From Acidobacteriota bacterium (GTDB taxonomy: Bacteria; Acidobacteriota; Terriglobia; Terriglobales; Acidobacteriaceae), in NCBI GenBank assembly GCA_021803035.1, contig JAJZME010000017.1, forward strand, positions 1 to 52,670: a stretch of DNA of 52,670 nucleotides. The letters run 5' to 3'. Both the position numbers and the translations under genes were made by a program. How positions within the stretch are numbered: position 1 is the stretch's first letter; each line of letters begins with the position of its first letter. Shown here piece by piece: positions 34,125-44,124 of this stretch. Under the pieces are notes generated by a model, which saw only the letters and a list, made by a program, of their open reading frames with translations, searched no databases and was not told the origin of the DNA.

Positions 34125-34485
34125 ACCTCCGATTATCCCCGCCTTGTGCGGCCCTCCGGAGGCGCCGCTCCGTTTGCCGTACCTGGTTCATCAATGGGGC
34201 AGGCTCATCCCATCAGAAAAAGCAACCCGCCGGAACGCGCCGGCCTCTTCAAAAATCCACCTGTCAGGGCTGAGAAGGCAGGTGCGTTTGAAGATTGGTG
34301 CGCGGGGTATGGCCGCGGGGACCGGGATGCAAATGCCCGGCACGTTCTTCGCCCACGCAAAATAATAACTTATTTACTTTGTTTTACTTAAGGAATTACT
34401 TCCGGCATGCTACGTTTCTATCGCAGGCCGCGTCGCGGCGTCTGCGCGTGCAAAGACGGGGTCATTTGGAAGAAAATGAAAAAGA
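34125..34485. other. Intergenic region between xerD and the HAD gene
   Basis: No gene is seen. An AT-rich block at about 34360-34400 (AATAATAACTTATTTACTTT) is the likely promoter area for the HAD gene, standing out from the GC-rich surroundings. Confidence 0.45.
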
Positions 34486-35265
34486 ATGAATCTTTCGAGC
34501 AGAATGACTGAAGAATACCCGGAGCGGGTGCGGATGAAGCCGCACAGGTGGACCGCTGCGGAGTTCGAAAAAGCGGTTTTGGGCAGCGGATTAAAGGTTG
34601 CGGTCTTTGATTGCGATGGAACGCTGTGGGGCGGCGATGCGGGCTATGGCTTCATGGCCTGGTCGCTGGAGCAGGGGCTGGTCTCGCGCTCCACAACCGA
34701 TTGGATCGACACACGTTACCGGGAATATCGTGCCGGGCGGGTGAGCGAAGTGGAGATGTGCGGCGAGATGGTGCAGATCTACGCCGGCCTGCGCGACCAG
34801 GAGCTGCGCGCCGTCGCCGCCCGCTACGTTGAGCGGTTTGTGCACAAGAACATCTTTGCCGAGATGGCTTCGCTCGTCGCCCGGCTGCGCCAGAACGGCG
34901 TCGAATTGTGGGCCGTCAGCTCCACCAACCGCTGGGTCATCGCCGAGGGCGTCCGCGATTTCGGCATTCCCGAGAGTCGCATCCTGGCGGCCGCGGTGCG
35001 CGTCGCCGACGGCGTCATCACCGGTGAGCTGGTGGATGTGCCCACCGGCGAAGGCAAGGCCGTTGCGCTGCGGCGCATCGGGCTGGCCGCGCCCGATGCG
35101 GTCTTCGGCAACTCGGTGCACGATCTGCCCATGCTGGAAATGGCGCGTCATCCGTTCCCGGTGAACCCTTCGCCGGCGCTGATCGAGGCGGCGGCCGCGC
35201 GCGGCTGGAGCTACTTCCGCCCCGCGGCGGCTGAAGGCGTGCCTGCAGCCGTGGGCGGCGAGTAG
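34486..35265 (+). CDS. HAD-IB (SerB-like) hydrolase
   Basis: This 259-residue protein carries the haloacid-dehalogenase phosphatase motifs: I DCDGTLWGGD (nucleophile Asp at about 43), II WAVSSTNRW, III K in PTGEGKAVALRRIG, and IV as FGNSVHDLPML, where the first acidic residue of GDS is replaced by Asn but the Asp four residues on remains. The helical cap between motifs I and II is of the C1 type, as in phosphoserine phosphatase. It probably dephosphorylates a small phosphomonoester. Starts at 34486 and 34504 are both possible. Confidence 0.85.
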   Translation: MNLSSRMTEEYPERVRMKPHRWTAAEFEKAVLGSGLKVAVFDCDGTLWGGDAGYGFMAWSLEQGLVSRSTTDWIDTRYREYRAGRVSEVEMCGEMVQIYAGLRDQELRAVAARYVERFVHKNIFAEMASLVARLRQNGVELWAVSSTNRWVIAEGVRDFGIPESRILAAAVRVADGVITGELVDVPTGEGKAVALRRIGLAAPDAVFGNSVHDLPMLEMARHPFPVNPSPALIEAAAARGWSYFRPAAAEGVPAAVGGE

Positions 35266-35359
35266 CAGACCGGCGGCAAGAATCCGCCCCGTTACCCCGC
35301 AGGCTCTGTGTGCGCTCAGGTGCTATCTGTATGCTTTTCAGTGGATTTACACTAGGAAC

Positions 35360-35803
35360 GTGAAAAAGGCTCCTTCCCAGCCCACGCCCCGGCGGCCAGG
35401 TCCGGCCCTCCGCTTTGTAGCGGCCGCCCTCATCCTGCGCGGCGGCGAAGTACTGATCGGCCAACGCCGTCCCGACCAGGCGATGGCGCTCAAATGGGAG
35501 TTTCCCGGCGGCAAGATCGAGCCCGGCGAGAGCCCCGAGCAGGCACTGATTCGCGAGCTGCACGAGGAGATCGGCATCCATGCCGTGGTCGGCGCGCTTG
35601 TCACCCGCATTCGCCACAATTACCGGCATGGCGGCGCCGTGGACCTGCGATTTTTTACCGTCCACGAGTTCAGGGGCGAGATCGAAAATCACATCTACCA
35701 TGAGCTGCGCTGGGTGAAGCTTCAGGATCTGCCCGCCTACAATTTCGTGGCTGCCGACCGGGAACTGATCCGCGATCTGGCGGAGGGAAAGCTCCCGCGG
35801 TAA
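35360..35803 (+). CDS. MutT-like Nudix hydrolase
   Basis: This 147-residue protein has a complete Nudix box, GKIEPGESPEQALIRELHEEIGI (split at about residues 52-74), followed by the MutT-type segment YHELRWVKLQDLPAYNFVAADRELI. It is the size of MutT/8-oxo-dGTP diphosphatase proteins and most likely cleans the nucleotide pool of oxidised dGTP. The GTG start at 35360 follows AGGAAC. It is probably co-oriented with, but separately transcribed from, the HAD gene 95 bp upstream. Confidence 0.88.
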   Translation: MKKAPSQPTPRRPGPALRFVAAALILRGGEVLIGQRRPDQAMALKWEFPGGKIEPGESPEQALIRELHEEIGIHAVVGALVTRIRHNYRHGGAVDLRFFTVHEFRGEIENHIYHELRWVKLQDLPAYNFVAADRELIRDLAEGKLPR

Positions 35804-36100
35804 ATTCGCCGCATCACAAGCCGTGCACCCGCATCCCAAGAATGCACAGCGCCGTGGGAAAACCCCTGACGCGGCGCGGAGGTGATATGCGTCACACCCC
35901 AGTGAAATCAACCTTTTGCCCTCGCCAACAGAAATTGCGCGGGGCCGCGAGACGGGTGCGACGCGAAGGCAAAAAATCGTGTATGCTTGCTGCGGTTTTG
36001 AAAAACAAACCGGAACCGCCAGGCGATTCGCTCGCGCTTCCCCGCCGCGTTCTTCGTGGCGCAGCCGGAGGCGGCGGAAAGCCGAGATCGGAGGCCTCCC

Positions 36101-36496
36101 ATGAAATGGTACCTGTTGGCTTGGCGGCGATACGCCCAGTTCCACGGCCGTTCGCCGCGCAGGGAATATTGGGTATTCACGCTTGTCAACGCCGCGATCT
36201 TCCTGGTTCTGTTCCTGGCCGGCGCCGGGTTTTCAATGGTGAATCATGCGGAAACTGGCGGTATCACCTACATTCTCTCGACCCTTTACTTTCTGGCGGT
36301 CTTCATCCCCTCGATTTCCTGCACGGTGCGCCGGCTGCACGACATGAACAAGAGCGGCTGGTGGATCCTGATTAGCTTGATTTTTATCATTGGCGGTGTG
36401 GCCCTGCTCGTCATGCTGGCGTTTGAAGGCACGCGGGGCAACAACCCCTACGGTCCCGATCCGAGGGTGCATGCGCGCGCCGCGGCGATCGGCTGA
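36101..36496 (+). CDS. DUF805 membrane protein
   Basis: This 131-residue protein opens MKWYLLAWRRYAQFHGRSPRREYWVFTLVN and contains RRLHDMNKSGWWIL and GTRGNNPYGPDP, the fixed points of DUF805, with three to four membrane helices. The function of the family is not known. I start at ATG 36101 because GATCGGAGG precedes it, rather than 15 codons upstream. Confidence 0.93.
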   Translation: MKWYLLAWRRYAQFHGRSPRREYWVFTLVNAAIFLVLFLAGAGFSMVNHAETGGITYILSTLYFLAVFIPSISCTVRRLHDMNKSGWWILISLIFIIGGVALLVMLAFEGTRGNNPYGPDPRVHARAAAIG

Positions 36497-36563
36497 GAAC
36501 AACTCCCGCAACGGCATTGCATTCTGCGCGCCATTGACGGCCGCGCGCCGGCGGAGACAGGCC

Positions 36564-37814
36564 TCAGTGTCCGGGGATCATGCCCCACAGCATGAACAGC
36601 GTCATGGCGATGACCACGATGCTGGTTCCCCACGCGATCACGTTCCACAAGCCCGAGTTCCGGTGCTTGCCCATCAGGTCGGGGCGGTTGATAAGCAGCA
36701 GCATCAGGATGATGATGACGGGCAGCAGAACGCCGTTCAGCACCTGGGAGAGAATGGCGAAGTTGATGAGCTGCGCATCGGGCAGCAGCATGACGGTGAG
36801 CGCCCCGCCGGCAATCAGCGCCCCATACAGCCAATAAAAGAACGGCGCCTCGCGATAGCTTTTGTCCACGCCCGATTCAAACCCCAGTCCTTCGCAAACC
36901 GTGTAGGCCGTGGAAAGGGGCAGAATCGAGGCCGCGAACAGCGAGGCGTTGAACAGCCCGAAGGCGAACAGGACAAAAGCGTAGTCGCCGGCCAGCGGCC
37001 GCATGGCCTCGGCGGCATCCGACGGCACCTGGATGGCGCCCATGCCATGCACAAAAAGCGTCGCCGCGCAGGCCACAATGATGAACCAGGCGATCAGATC
37101 GGTAAAGAAACACCCCACGATCACGTCCAGCATCGAAGCGCCGTAATCCTTGACCCGAATGCCCTTTTCCACGACCGACGATTGCAGATAGAACTGCATC
37201 CACGGCGCGATGGTGGTGCCCACCACGCCCACGGCCATGTAGGTATACGCCTTGTTGCTCCACACCGTCTTGGCCGGCAGCGTGATCGAGGACCACAGCG
37301 CATGGTGCCAGTTCGGCTCCGCCAGCACCCCGGCAAAGACATACGCGATGTAGACCAGCGAAGCGACCAGAAAGACTTTTTCCGTGCTCTTGTAATCGCC
37401 CTTGAAGACCAGCAGCCAGACCAGCATGGCGCAAATAGGCACGGAGATGAATTTGGCCACATGGAACAGGTGCATGGAGCCGGCGATGCCGATGAACTCG
37501 GTGACCACGTTGGTGTAGTTGACCACCACCAGCAGCACCATCAGCACAAAGGTAAGCCGCAGCCCGAACTCCTCGCGGATCAGGTCGCTCAGGCCCTTGC
37601 CCGTAACCACCCCCATGCGGGCGCACATCTCCTGCACCACGATCAGCGCCATGGTAATGGGAAGGATAAGCCAGAGCAGCTTGTAGCCGTACTGCGCGCC
37701 GGCCTGCGAGTAAGTAAGAATGCCGCCGGAATCGTTATCGACGTTGGCGGTGATAATCCCGGGACCGAGGACGGCCAGGAACAGCAGTATCCGGATTCGC
37801 CAACGCTTCCACAT
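36564..37814 (-). CDS. NRAMP-family divalent metal transporter with divergent metal site
   Basis: This 416-residue protein has eleven to twelve membrane helices and the NRAMP layout. In classic Mn/Fe transporters TM1 has DPGN and TM6 has MPH. Here TM1 reads NVDNDSGGILTYSQAGAQYG (D26-N27-D28-S29-G30) and TM6 reads GVVGTTIAPWMQFYLQ. These changes place it in the divergent branch that includes proteins proposed to carry Mg or other ions, so manganese should not be assumed. ATG 37814 has only a weak AGGG upstream. A stronger site (GGGAGGAAA) serves an ATG at about 37839 in another frame, which could be a 34-codon overlapping leader. Confidence 0.85.
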   Translation of the reverse strand: MWKRWRIRILLFLAVLGPGIITANVDNDSGGILTYSQAGAQYGYKLLWLILPITMALIVVQEMCARMGVVTGKGLSDLIREEFGLRLTFVLMVLLVVVNYTNVVTEFIGIAGSMHLFHVAKFISVPICAMLVWLLVFKGDYKSTEKVFLVASLVYIAYVFAGVLAEPNWHHALWSSITLPAKTVWSNKAYTYMAVGVVGTTIAPWMQFYLQSSVVEKGIRVKDYGASMLDVIVGCFFTDLIAWFIIVACAATLFVHGMGAIQVPSDAAEAMRPLAGDYAFVLFAFGLFNASLFAASILPLSTAYTVCEGLGFESGVDKSYREAPFFYWLYGALIAGGALTVMLLPDAQLINFAILSQVLNGVLLPVIIILMLLLINRPDLMGKHRNSGLWNVIAWGTSIVVIAMTLFMLWGMIPGH

Positions 37815-37959
37815 GCGCGGTTTCCCTGGAAGGATTCATTGCAAGTTTCCTCCCTGACCATAGCAAAATTGGCGCGAATACGCGACCCCCGCCCTGCCCG
37901 GATCGGCGGGGAACTATAAATTCCCCTATCCTTCTGAACACTGATTCCTGCGAGCCGCT

Positions 37960-39519
37960 CTAATTCAGGTGCAGGTCACTGTGCTGACTCAAAAGCGCCC
38001 GGGCATAGACAATGGTCATGAGTCCGCGCATGTCGCTATCCGGAATCTCCTCCAGCATCTTTTCAGTCCACGCGCGCGAAAAGCGGCTGCCGAAAGCCAC
38101 AAGCTGGAAATAAATCTGTGCGGCGGGCTGAAATACCGGCAGCTTTTGCCTGAAACCGGGCTCGTTGCGCTCCTGTTGCAGCAATGCGTTTGCGGCGACG
38201 GCTCCGGCATTGAGCGCTTTCCCGGCAGCGGCTTTATCTTCCCAATGATCCGCAATTTCAGCAGCCTTGACCGCCGAGCGGCCAGCCTCCAGCGGCGGCA
38301 GCCCTGGCAGCAGGTCAATCAGCTCATGCGTAGCATCGATGGAAGGATGCGGACCCCACCATCCCACGGAAAATCCCGCGATCCAAAGCAGCCCCTCGCT
38401 GCGCAGGTACAGGCCGCCGAACCGCGCCGGTAAACCCTTGATGGGTGCCAACGAATTTCGCTTCGCAACCTGGTGCAGGGCCTGCCAAAGCATCTTCTGG
38501 CCTTTTACATATTGGGTGGCGCTGGCACGGTTCGAGGTTATATAGAGGCTGTCCAGCAGCGGTCCATTCAGTTCCACGCTGTTATCCGTGAACGATGCCA
38601 ATCCCTTCGGATATTTGGATAATGGAGCCTTGACAGCGGGTTCCCGCTTCCTGAGGTCCTGCGCCTTCCCGCTGTCGAGCTGCTCCAGAATGGGGAGAAA
38701 TTCGAACAAGCGGTACTGGTAGGCGTTGTCGAAGATGAGAGTCTTAGCGCCTCCGAGCGGTAAGCCCGCGCCGATGCAATATACTCTGGTATCGCTTTTG
38801 GCTTTCGCCAGGATCTGATCCATCGCGGTCAACACATCGTTGCGCGGCAGGCTGGCCCAGTAACGCACGACATAAGTGCTCAGGTCTTCATATTGCCCGC
38901 CCTCACTGGGAGCCTTTTCCAGAAGATAACTCGCCTCAGCAGCCGCAAAGATTGCCGGACGCTTGGCGGGGTACATGCGCATCAGCTCGATCACAGCTTC
39001 GTAAGGGAAATCCGGAGACTTGCCGGCTTGCTGGACAAGCTGCATCTGCCGTGCAATGTCTTTCTCCCTGCCGATCCGGGCCACCAGCAGATCGTGACGC
39101 GCCGCGGCATCCGCCTGCCCGGCAAGCTCGACCGCCTGGCTTTCGTCCACCATCAGCAGCGTGCGAAGAATCCACCCCTGAAGCTGACCGCGTTCGGTCC
39201 AGCTTCCCTGGCCGGGCGGAAGGCTCAGGGTTTGCTTGAAGGCATCGCGCAGCAGAGCGCTGGCGCGTTTCTGATCGCTGGAGGCGTATGCCGTGCCGAT
39301 CTGCCAAAGAAACAAGGATCGCGTGGCAGGGTCTTGCATGCCGCGCGCCCGCGCTTCGGCCCCTTCCAGAAGTTTGAGCGCGTGCGCCTGTTCCGGGACA
39401 GGCCCTGTCGAGGCCACATCCCCCGTGCTGCCCGTAGCGGGAACAGATTGTGCAGCCGTTCCCCCGGATACGAGCGCCGCGCCCACCAACAGCATTCCGA
39501 TCAGCTGTGCCCGGTTCAT
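37960..39519 (-). CDS. Secreted protein of unknown function
   Basis: This protein of about 519 residues has a signal peptide (MNRAQLIGMLLVGAALVSGG, cleavage near AAQ) and a mostly helical body. The first part has repeat-like helical pairs (LFLWQIGTAYASSDQKRASALL, GWILRTLLMVDESQAVELAG) that suggest a TPR-like solenoid. The rest (NAYQYRLFEFLPILEQL..., MRGLMTIVYARALL) is unassigned. I recognise no catalytic motif. I start at ATG 39519 because CGGAGC precedes it; an upstream in-frame ATG at 39549 adds a cysteine-containing lead without support. It stands alone between the NRAMP gene and the lone permease. Confidence 0.7.
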   Translation of the reverse strand: MNRAQLIGMLLVGAALVSGGTAAQSVPATGSTGDVASTGPVPEQAHALKLLEGAEARARGMQDPATRSLFLWQIGTAYASSDQKRASALLRDAFKQTLSLPPGQGSWTERGQLQGWILRTLLMVDESQAVELAGQADAAARHDLLVARIGREKDIARQMQLVQQAGKSPDFPYEAVIELMRMYPAKRPAIFAAAEASYLLEKAPSEGGQYEDLSTYVVRYWASLPRNDVLTAMDQILAKAKSDTRVYCIGAGLPLGGAKTLIFDNAYQYRLFEFLPILEQLDSGKAQDLRKREPAVKAPLSKYPKGLASFTDNSVELNGPLLDSLYITSNRASATQYVKGQKMLWQALHQVAKRNSLAPIKGLPARFGGLYLRSEGLLWIAGFSVGWWGPHPSIDATHELIDLLPGLPPLEAGRSAVKAAEIADHWEDKAAAGKALNAGAVAANALLQQERNEPGFRQKLPVFQPAAQIYFQLVAFGSRFSRAWTEKMLEEIPDSDMRGLMTIVYARALLSQHSDLHLN

Positions 39520-39691
39520 AGCGGCTCCGTAGCCACAAAACATTAGCACAGTTCTACTGAAGTTTGCTCACCCACTGGCGCGTCATGCCGGTAACTGCCG
39601 GCGGCAATCGCCGCAAAGCCAGGGAGCCAGGAAGAGCGCGCGTGGAGAGCTCGTCAGACGGAGACCCGCTGAGTTGACGGAGCCGGGCGCG

Positions 39692-40627
<936 letters not shown>

Positions 40628-40679
40628 GCGCTGGATTCAACGATAAATCAGTCAATGAGGAGTGGCGAACCGGGAAGCG

Positions 40680-42050
40680 TCAGCGGCTTCTATCGGAATC
40701 CTGCGTTGGGCGCGCGGCGGCGCCGGGGATTTCCTCCACGCGGATTCTGGCGATGCGGCGGGCGTCCATTTCGACCACGGTGAGACGCCGGCCTTCGTAG
40801 TCGACCGATTCGCCGGCGACAGGCACATGACCGAGCTGGACGAGCAGAAAGCCGGCCAGTGTTTCCACGCCGCCTTCGCGGGGCAGGCTCCACTGCATCT
40901 GCGTCTCCAGGTCGCGCAGGTTCACGCCGCCGTCCATGATCATGACGCCGCCGGCGGTGGTGAGGATAAAGCGGGTGGGGTTGTCGAACTCGTCTTCAAG
41001 CTCACCGGTAAGCTGCTCGACGGCATCTTCGGCGGTGACCAGGCCGACGACGGAGCCGAATTCGTCCACCGCAATGGCGAACTGGCGGTGGCGCTCCTTG
41101 AAATCGGTGATGAGGTCGAGAACCGACTTGGTTTCAGGAACAACGAGCACGTCGCGCATGATCTGGCGCAGGCGCAGGTCGGAGACGGGCATGGCGGCGC
41201 GACCGGCGGCGCGGAAGTACATCAGCCGGGCCAGGTCTTTGGCGTACACCACGCCCACGATGTGCTCGGGGCCGCGAGTCTCGTCGTAGACCGGGATGCG
41301 CGAGTACTGGCGGCCGATGACCCGCCCGCTGGCTTCTTCCACAAGCATGTTCGAGGGCAGCGAGAAGATGTTCTGGCGCGGCGTCATGATCTCGCGGATC
41401 AGCAGCTCGCCGATCTCAAGAGAGCGGTGAACGAGCGTCTCCTGAAAAGCGGGCAGAAGACCCATGCGGCGCGCCGAAGTGGCGATGAGCTTCAGCTCCT
41501 CGGCGGAGTGGACGGCGGCGCGCTCGGTCATGGGCACGCCGAAGACTTGCAGCACCGCGGCAGCCGAGGCCCGCAGCAGGCGGATGGCCGGGCGCACCGT
41601 GGCCATGAAGGCAAGCATCAGCGGCGCGATGGCGACGGACATGGCCTCGACGCGGCGCAAGGCCAGCGCCTTGGGCACCAGCTCGCCGAGGACGATTTCA
41701 AAATAGGTGATGAGAGCGAAAGCGACGGCGGCGGCAACGACGTGGGCATAGAAGCGGGATTGCGGCAGCAGATGGAACCATCCGCGCAGGTAGGATGCAA
41801 CGAACGGCTCGCCGACCCAGCCCAGAGCCAGCGAGCAGAGCGTGACGCCAAGCTGCACGGCGGGCAAAAGGTCGTCGAGACTCTCCTGCAAACGAAGAAC
41901 CGCGCGGGCTCCGGAGACGCCCTTCTCAACCAGTTGAACCACGCGGGTGCGCCGGATGGAAATCAGGGTGAACTCGGCGGCCACAAAGAATGCGTTGCCC
42001 AGAATGAGCATGGCCACGGCGACAAACTTGAATAGAGCGAGGCCGTACAT
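40680..42050 (-). CDS. CNNM/CorC-type (hemolysin-family) membrane protein
   Basis: This 456-residue protein has an N-terminal CNNM transmembrane domain (AEFTLISIRRTRVVQLVEKGVSGA), two CBS domains (REIMTPRQNIFSLP... and IMRDVLVVPETKSVLDLI...), and a C-terminal CorC_HlyC domain (GVMIMDGGVNLRDLE...ETLAGFLLVQLGHVPVAGE). Such proteins are linked to magnesium/cobalt efflux or sodium-magnesium exchange rather than hemolysis. Length is typical. It lies 52 bp upstream of the lone permease gene on the same strand. Confidence 0.9.
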   Translation of the reverse strand: MYGLALFKFVAVAMLILGNAFFVAAEFTLISIRRTRVVQLVEKGVSGARAVLRLQESLDDLLPAVQLGVTLCSLALGWVGEPFVASYLRGWFHLLPQSRFYAHVVAAAVAFALITYFEIVLGELVPKALALRRVEAMSVAIAPLMLAFMATVRPAIRLLRASAAAVLQVFGVPMTERAAVHSAEELKLIATSARRMGLLPAFQETLVHRSLEIGELLIREIMTPRQNIFSLPSNMLVEEASGRVIGRQYSRIPVYDETRGPEHIVGVVYAKDLARLMYFRAAGRAAMPVSDLRLRQIMRDVLVVPETKSVLDLITDFKERHRQFAIAVDEFGSVVGLVTAEDAVEQLTGELEDEFDNPTRFILTTAGGVMIMDGGVNLRDLETQMQWSLPREGGVETLAGFLLVQLGHVPVAGESVDYEGRRLTVVEMDARRIARIRVEEIPGAAARPTQDSDRSR

Positions 42051-42132
42051 TCTCGATGTGAGGATAGCATTGAGGCCGCGGGCCGGCGAGTCGGCCGGTC
42101 AGCAGGTCAGCGAGCCGGCAGAGCGGTTCTGC

Positions 42133-42699
42133 TCACTTCTGCCGCGACCTCCAGAGCTGGTAAAGGCCCCAGGCGGCCAGCGTGCAGCCGTCGCGGATAA
42201 CCCCGGAAAGCATCATCTGCTCGAACTCCTCCACGGGAACGCAGCGCGGGGCCAGGTCGTGCTCCTCGGCGTCGGGATCGTTGCCGGCGTGGGTGAGGCC
42301 GGTAGCCAGGAAGACATGCTGCCTCTGGCGGGCGTAGCCGTAGGCGATCCAGAGCGAGCCGAGGCAGGTCATCTCCGCCGCTTCCAGGCCAAGCTCCTCT
42401 TTCAGCTCGCCGCGAGCCAGCTCTTCGGGATTTTCGACTTCCATCTCCCAGCCGCCCTGGGGCAGCTCCAGAGCGCGCTCCTGGATGGTGTAGCGGAACT
42501 GCTCGACCAGCCACACGCGGCCCTGGTCGATGGGCAGAATGATGGCCGCATCGTCTTTTTCCACCACGCCGTAGATGCCCTTGTGACCGTTGGAGCGGAG
42601 GATTTCGTCTTCGCGGAGGCGCATCCAGTGGTTGCGATACACCTCGCGGCTGGCGAGGGTGGTGATGGCGCGGCCGGCGCTTTTCTGTGCGGAATCCAT
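42133..42699 (-). CDS. Nudix hydrolase, ADP-ribose pyrophosphatase type
   Basis: This 188-residue protein has the lead TTLASREVYRNHWMRLREDEIL and IILPIDQGRVWLVEQFRYTIQERALELPQGG seen in ADP-sugar pyrophosphatases. The Nudix box is GGWEMEVENPEELARGEL followed by KEELGL; the box arginine is replaced by Gly, a common variant in this group, and the metal-binding glutamates are kept. It probably hydrolyses ADP-ribose or a similar sugar nucleotide. The ATG at 42699 is preceded by AAGGAG at a five-base spacing, better than the upstream start at 42723. Confidence 0.9.
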   Translation of the reverse strand: MDSAQKSAGRAITTLASREVYRNHWMRLREDEILRSNGHKGIYGVVEKDDAAIILPIDQGRVWLVEQFRYTIQERALELPQGGWEMEVENPEELARGELKEELGLEAAEMTCLGSLWIAYGYARQRQHVFLATGLTHAGNDPDAEEHDLAPRCVPVEEFEQMMLSGVIRDGCTLAAWGLYQLWRSRQK

Positions 42700-42886
42700 G
42701 CGGCTCCTTGCTGCACTCAGCATACAGGGCAGGCGCGGGCGGAGTTGCGGAACACGAGCACTGATTCAAAGCGGAACGCGCGCGGGGTCGTCCTGTTCGC
42801 CATTGCATGGGAATCCGGATCGGGCATATGCTTTCCCCATCATTTCCGTTGTCACTCCAGGCACCCAGGAAAGGCGGGGACGAGCC

Positions 42887-44077
42887 ATGACAATTGGGAA
42901 AACAAAGACCATCGTAAAGTTTGCAGCCCTGGCGCTTTGCGCCGGCGGCCTGGCGTGGGCGGGAACGGCGGCCCGGGCACAGGCGGTTCCGGCCAAAAGC
43001 GGCAACAGCCCTTCGTACAAGATCGATGTGCCCGCGACAAAGGTTTGGGTCGACACCGGGATCGACGTGCGCGGCGGCGCCAGGCTTCAGTTCACAGCCA
43101 CGGGCGAAATCACCTATCCGGCGGACCCATCGTACAAGGGCAGACTGGAAACCTCGGGCACCTTTGGCCCCGGCGGACTTCCCCGCGGCTGGGCCGACAT
43201 GCTCCACCAATATGCGGTGAGGAATGCCGGGCACGGCGCGCTGATCGGCCGCATCGGCGCTGCCACATATGCGCAGCCGTTCCTGGTGGGCGACAGTACC
43301 GAATACGACGTGTCTGTAGCCGGAAGGCTGTACCTCGGAATCAATCAGAGCATGGCTGATGCCTCAACCGCGACGGGGAGTTTCCACGTAACGATAGCGA
43401 TTCTGAATCAGGGCGCGGCGGAGGCCAAAGGCGCTGGCGGTCCTGCAGATACACCAGTGGCCGGCATCACTCCCGAACTGCTCAGCCAGATTCCCCGCCG
43501 CGTCTCCGATGCCGACGGCAACCCCGGAGACATGGTGAACGTGCTGATCGTGGGAACGCAGGAACAGATGCTCGCGGCATTCGCGGCCGCGGGCTGGGTG
43601 CAGGTGGATAAGTCCGTGGCGAAAACCACGCTGAGCGCCGTTTTGAATTCGCTCGAAAAGAAGGACTATCTGACGATGCCCATGAGCACGCTGTTTCTCT
43701 TCAACCGGCCCCAGGACTACGGATTCGCGCATGCCGAGCCGGTGAAGGTGGCGATGGCGCGCAATCACCTGCGGGTCTGGAAATCGCCCTATGAAGTGGA
43801 GGGCCGGCCGCTGTGGTGCGTGGCAGCTACCCACGATATTGGCTTCGAACGCGACCAGCGCAACAACGGAGTGACGCACAAGATCGATCCGGCTATTGAT
43901 GGCGAGCGCGAGTACGTCAACGGCACGCTTTCGGCAACGGGGCTGGTGGCGCAGCGCAATCACGTGACGCCGGCTGATCCGCTGACCACGGCCAAAACCG
44001 CTACCGGCGGCGAGTTCCACTCCGATGGGCGCCTGGTGGTGCTGGTGCTCAAAAACACGTCGAACAACGGTAACTGA
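42887..44077 (+). CDS. Exported LssY_C-domain protein with lectin-like N-terminal domain
   Basis: This 396-residue protein has a signal peptide (IVKFAALALCAGGLAWAGTAARAQA). A beta domain follows at about 40-175 (VPATKVWVDTGIDVRGGARLQFTATGEITYP...GALIGRIG...GRLYLGINQ) that resembles the PA-IL/LecA galactose-binding fold. A C-terminal LssY_C domain (about 205-385) comes next: GDMVNVLIVGTQEQMLAAFAAAGWVQ, LFLFNRPQDYGFAHAEP, RNHLRVW and THDIGFERDQ. LssY_C is found in PAP2- and LssY-type membrane proteins and is of unknown function. The start follows GGCGGGGACGAGCC with weak spacing. The protein is probably periplasmic or surface-exposed. Confidence 0.82.
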   Translation: MTIGKTKTIVKFAALALCAGGLAWAGTAARAQAVPAKSGNSPSYKIDVPATKVWVDTGIDVRGGARLQFTATGEITYPADPSYKGRLETSGTFGPGGLPRGWADMLHQYAVRNAGHGALIGRIGAATYAQPFLVGDSTEYDVSVAGRLYLGINQSMADASTATGSFHVTIAILNQGAAEAKGAGGPADTPVAGITPELLSQIPRRVSDADGNPGDMVNVLIVGTQEQMLAAFAAAGWVQVDKSVAKTTLSAVLNSLEKKDYLTMPMSTLFLFNRPQDYGFAHAEPVKVAMARNHLRVWKSPYEVEGRPLWCVAATHDIGFERDQRNNGVTHKIDPAIDGEREYVNGTLSATGLVAQRNHVTPADPLTTAKTATGGEFHSDGRLVVLVLKNTSNNGN

Positions 44078-44102
44078 GGCCCTCCTGCACGAATCGCCCG
44101 AA

Positions 44103-44117
44103 GGCCGGCTTGCGGCC
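44103..44117. terminator. Weak hairpin between convergent LssY_C and hflX genes
   Basis: GGCCG (44103-44107) pairs with CGGCC (44113-44117) in the 47-bp gap between two convergent genes. It has no T-tract, so termination here is uncertain. Confidence 0.25.
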
Positions 44118-44124
44118 CGGACCC

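Noticed and set aside
37643..37960. Metal-sensing riboswitch upstream of the NRAMP gene
   Set aside because: I looked for yybP-ykoY-like or M-box-like conserved blocks and could not find a convincing match in this leader.
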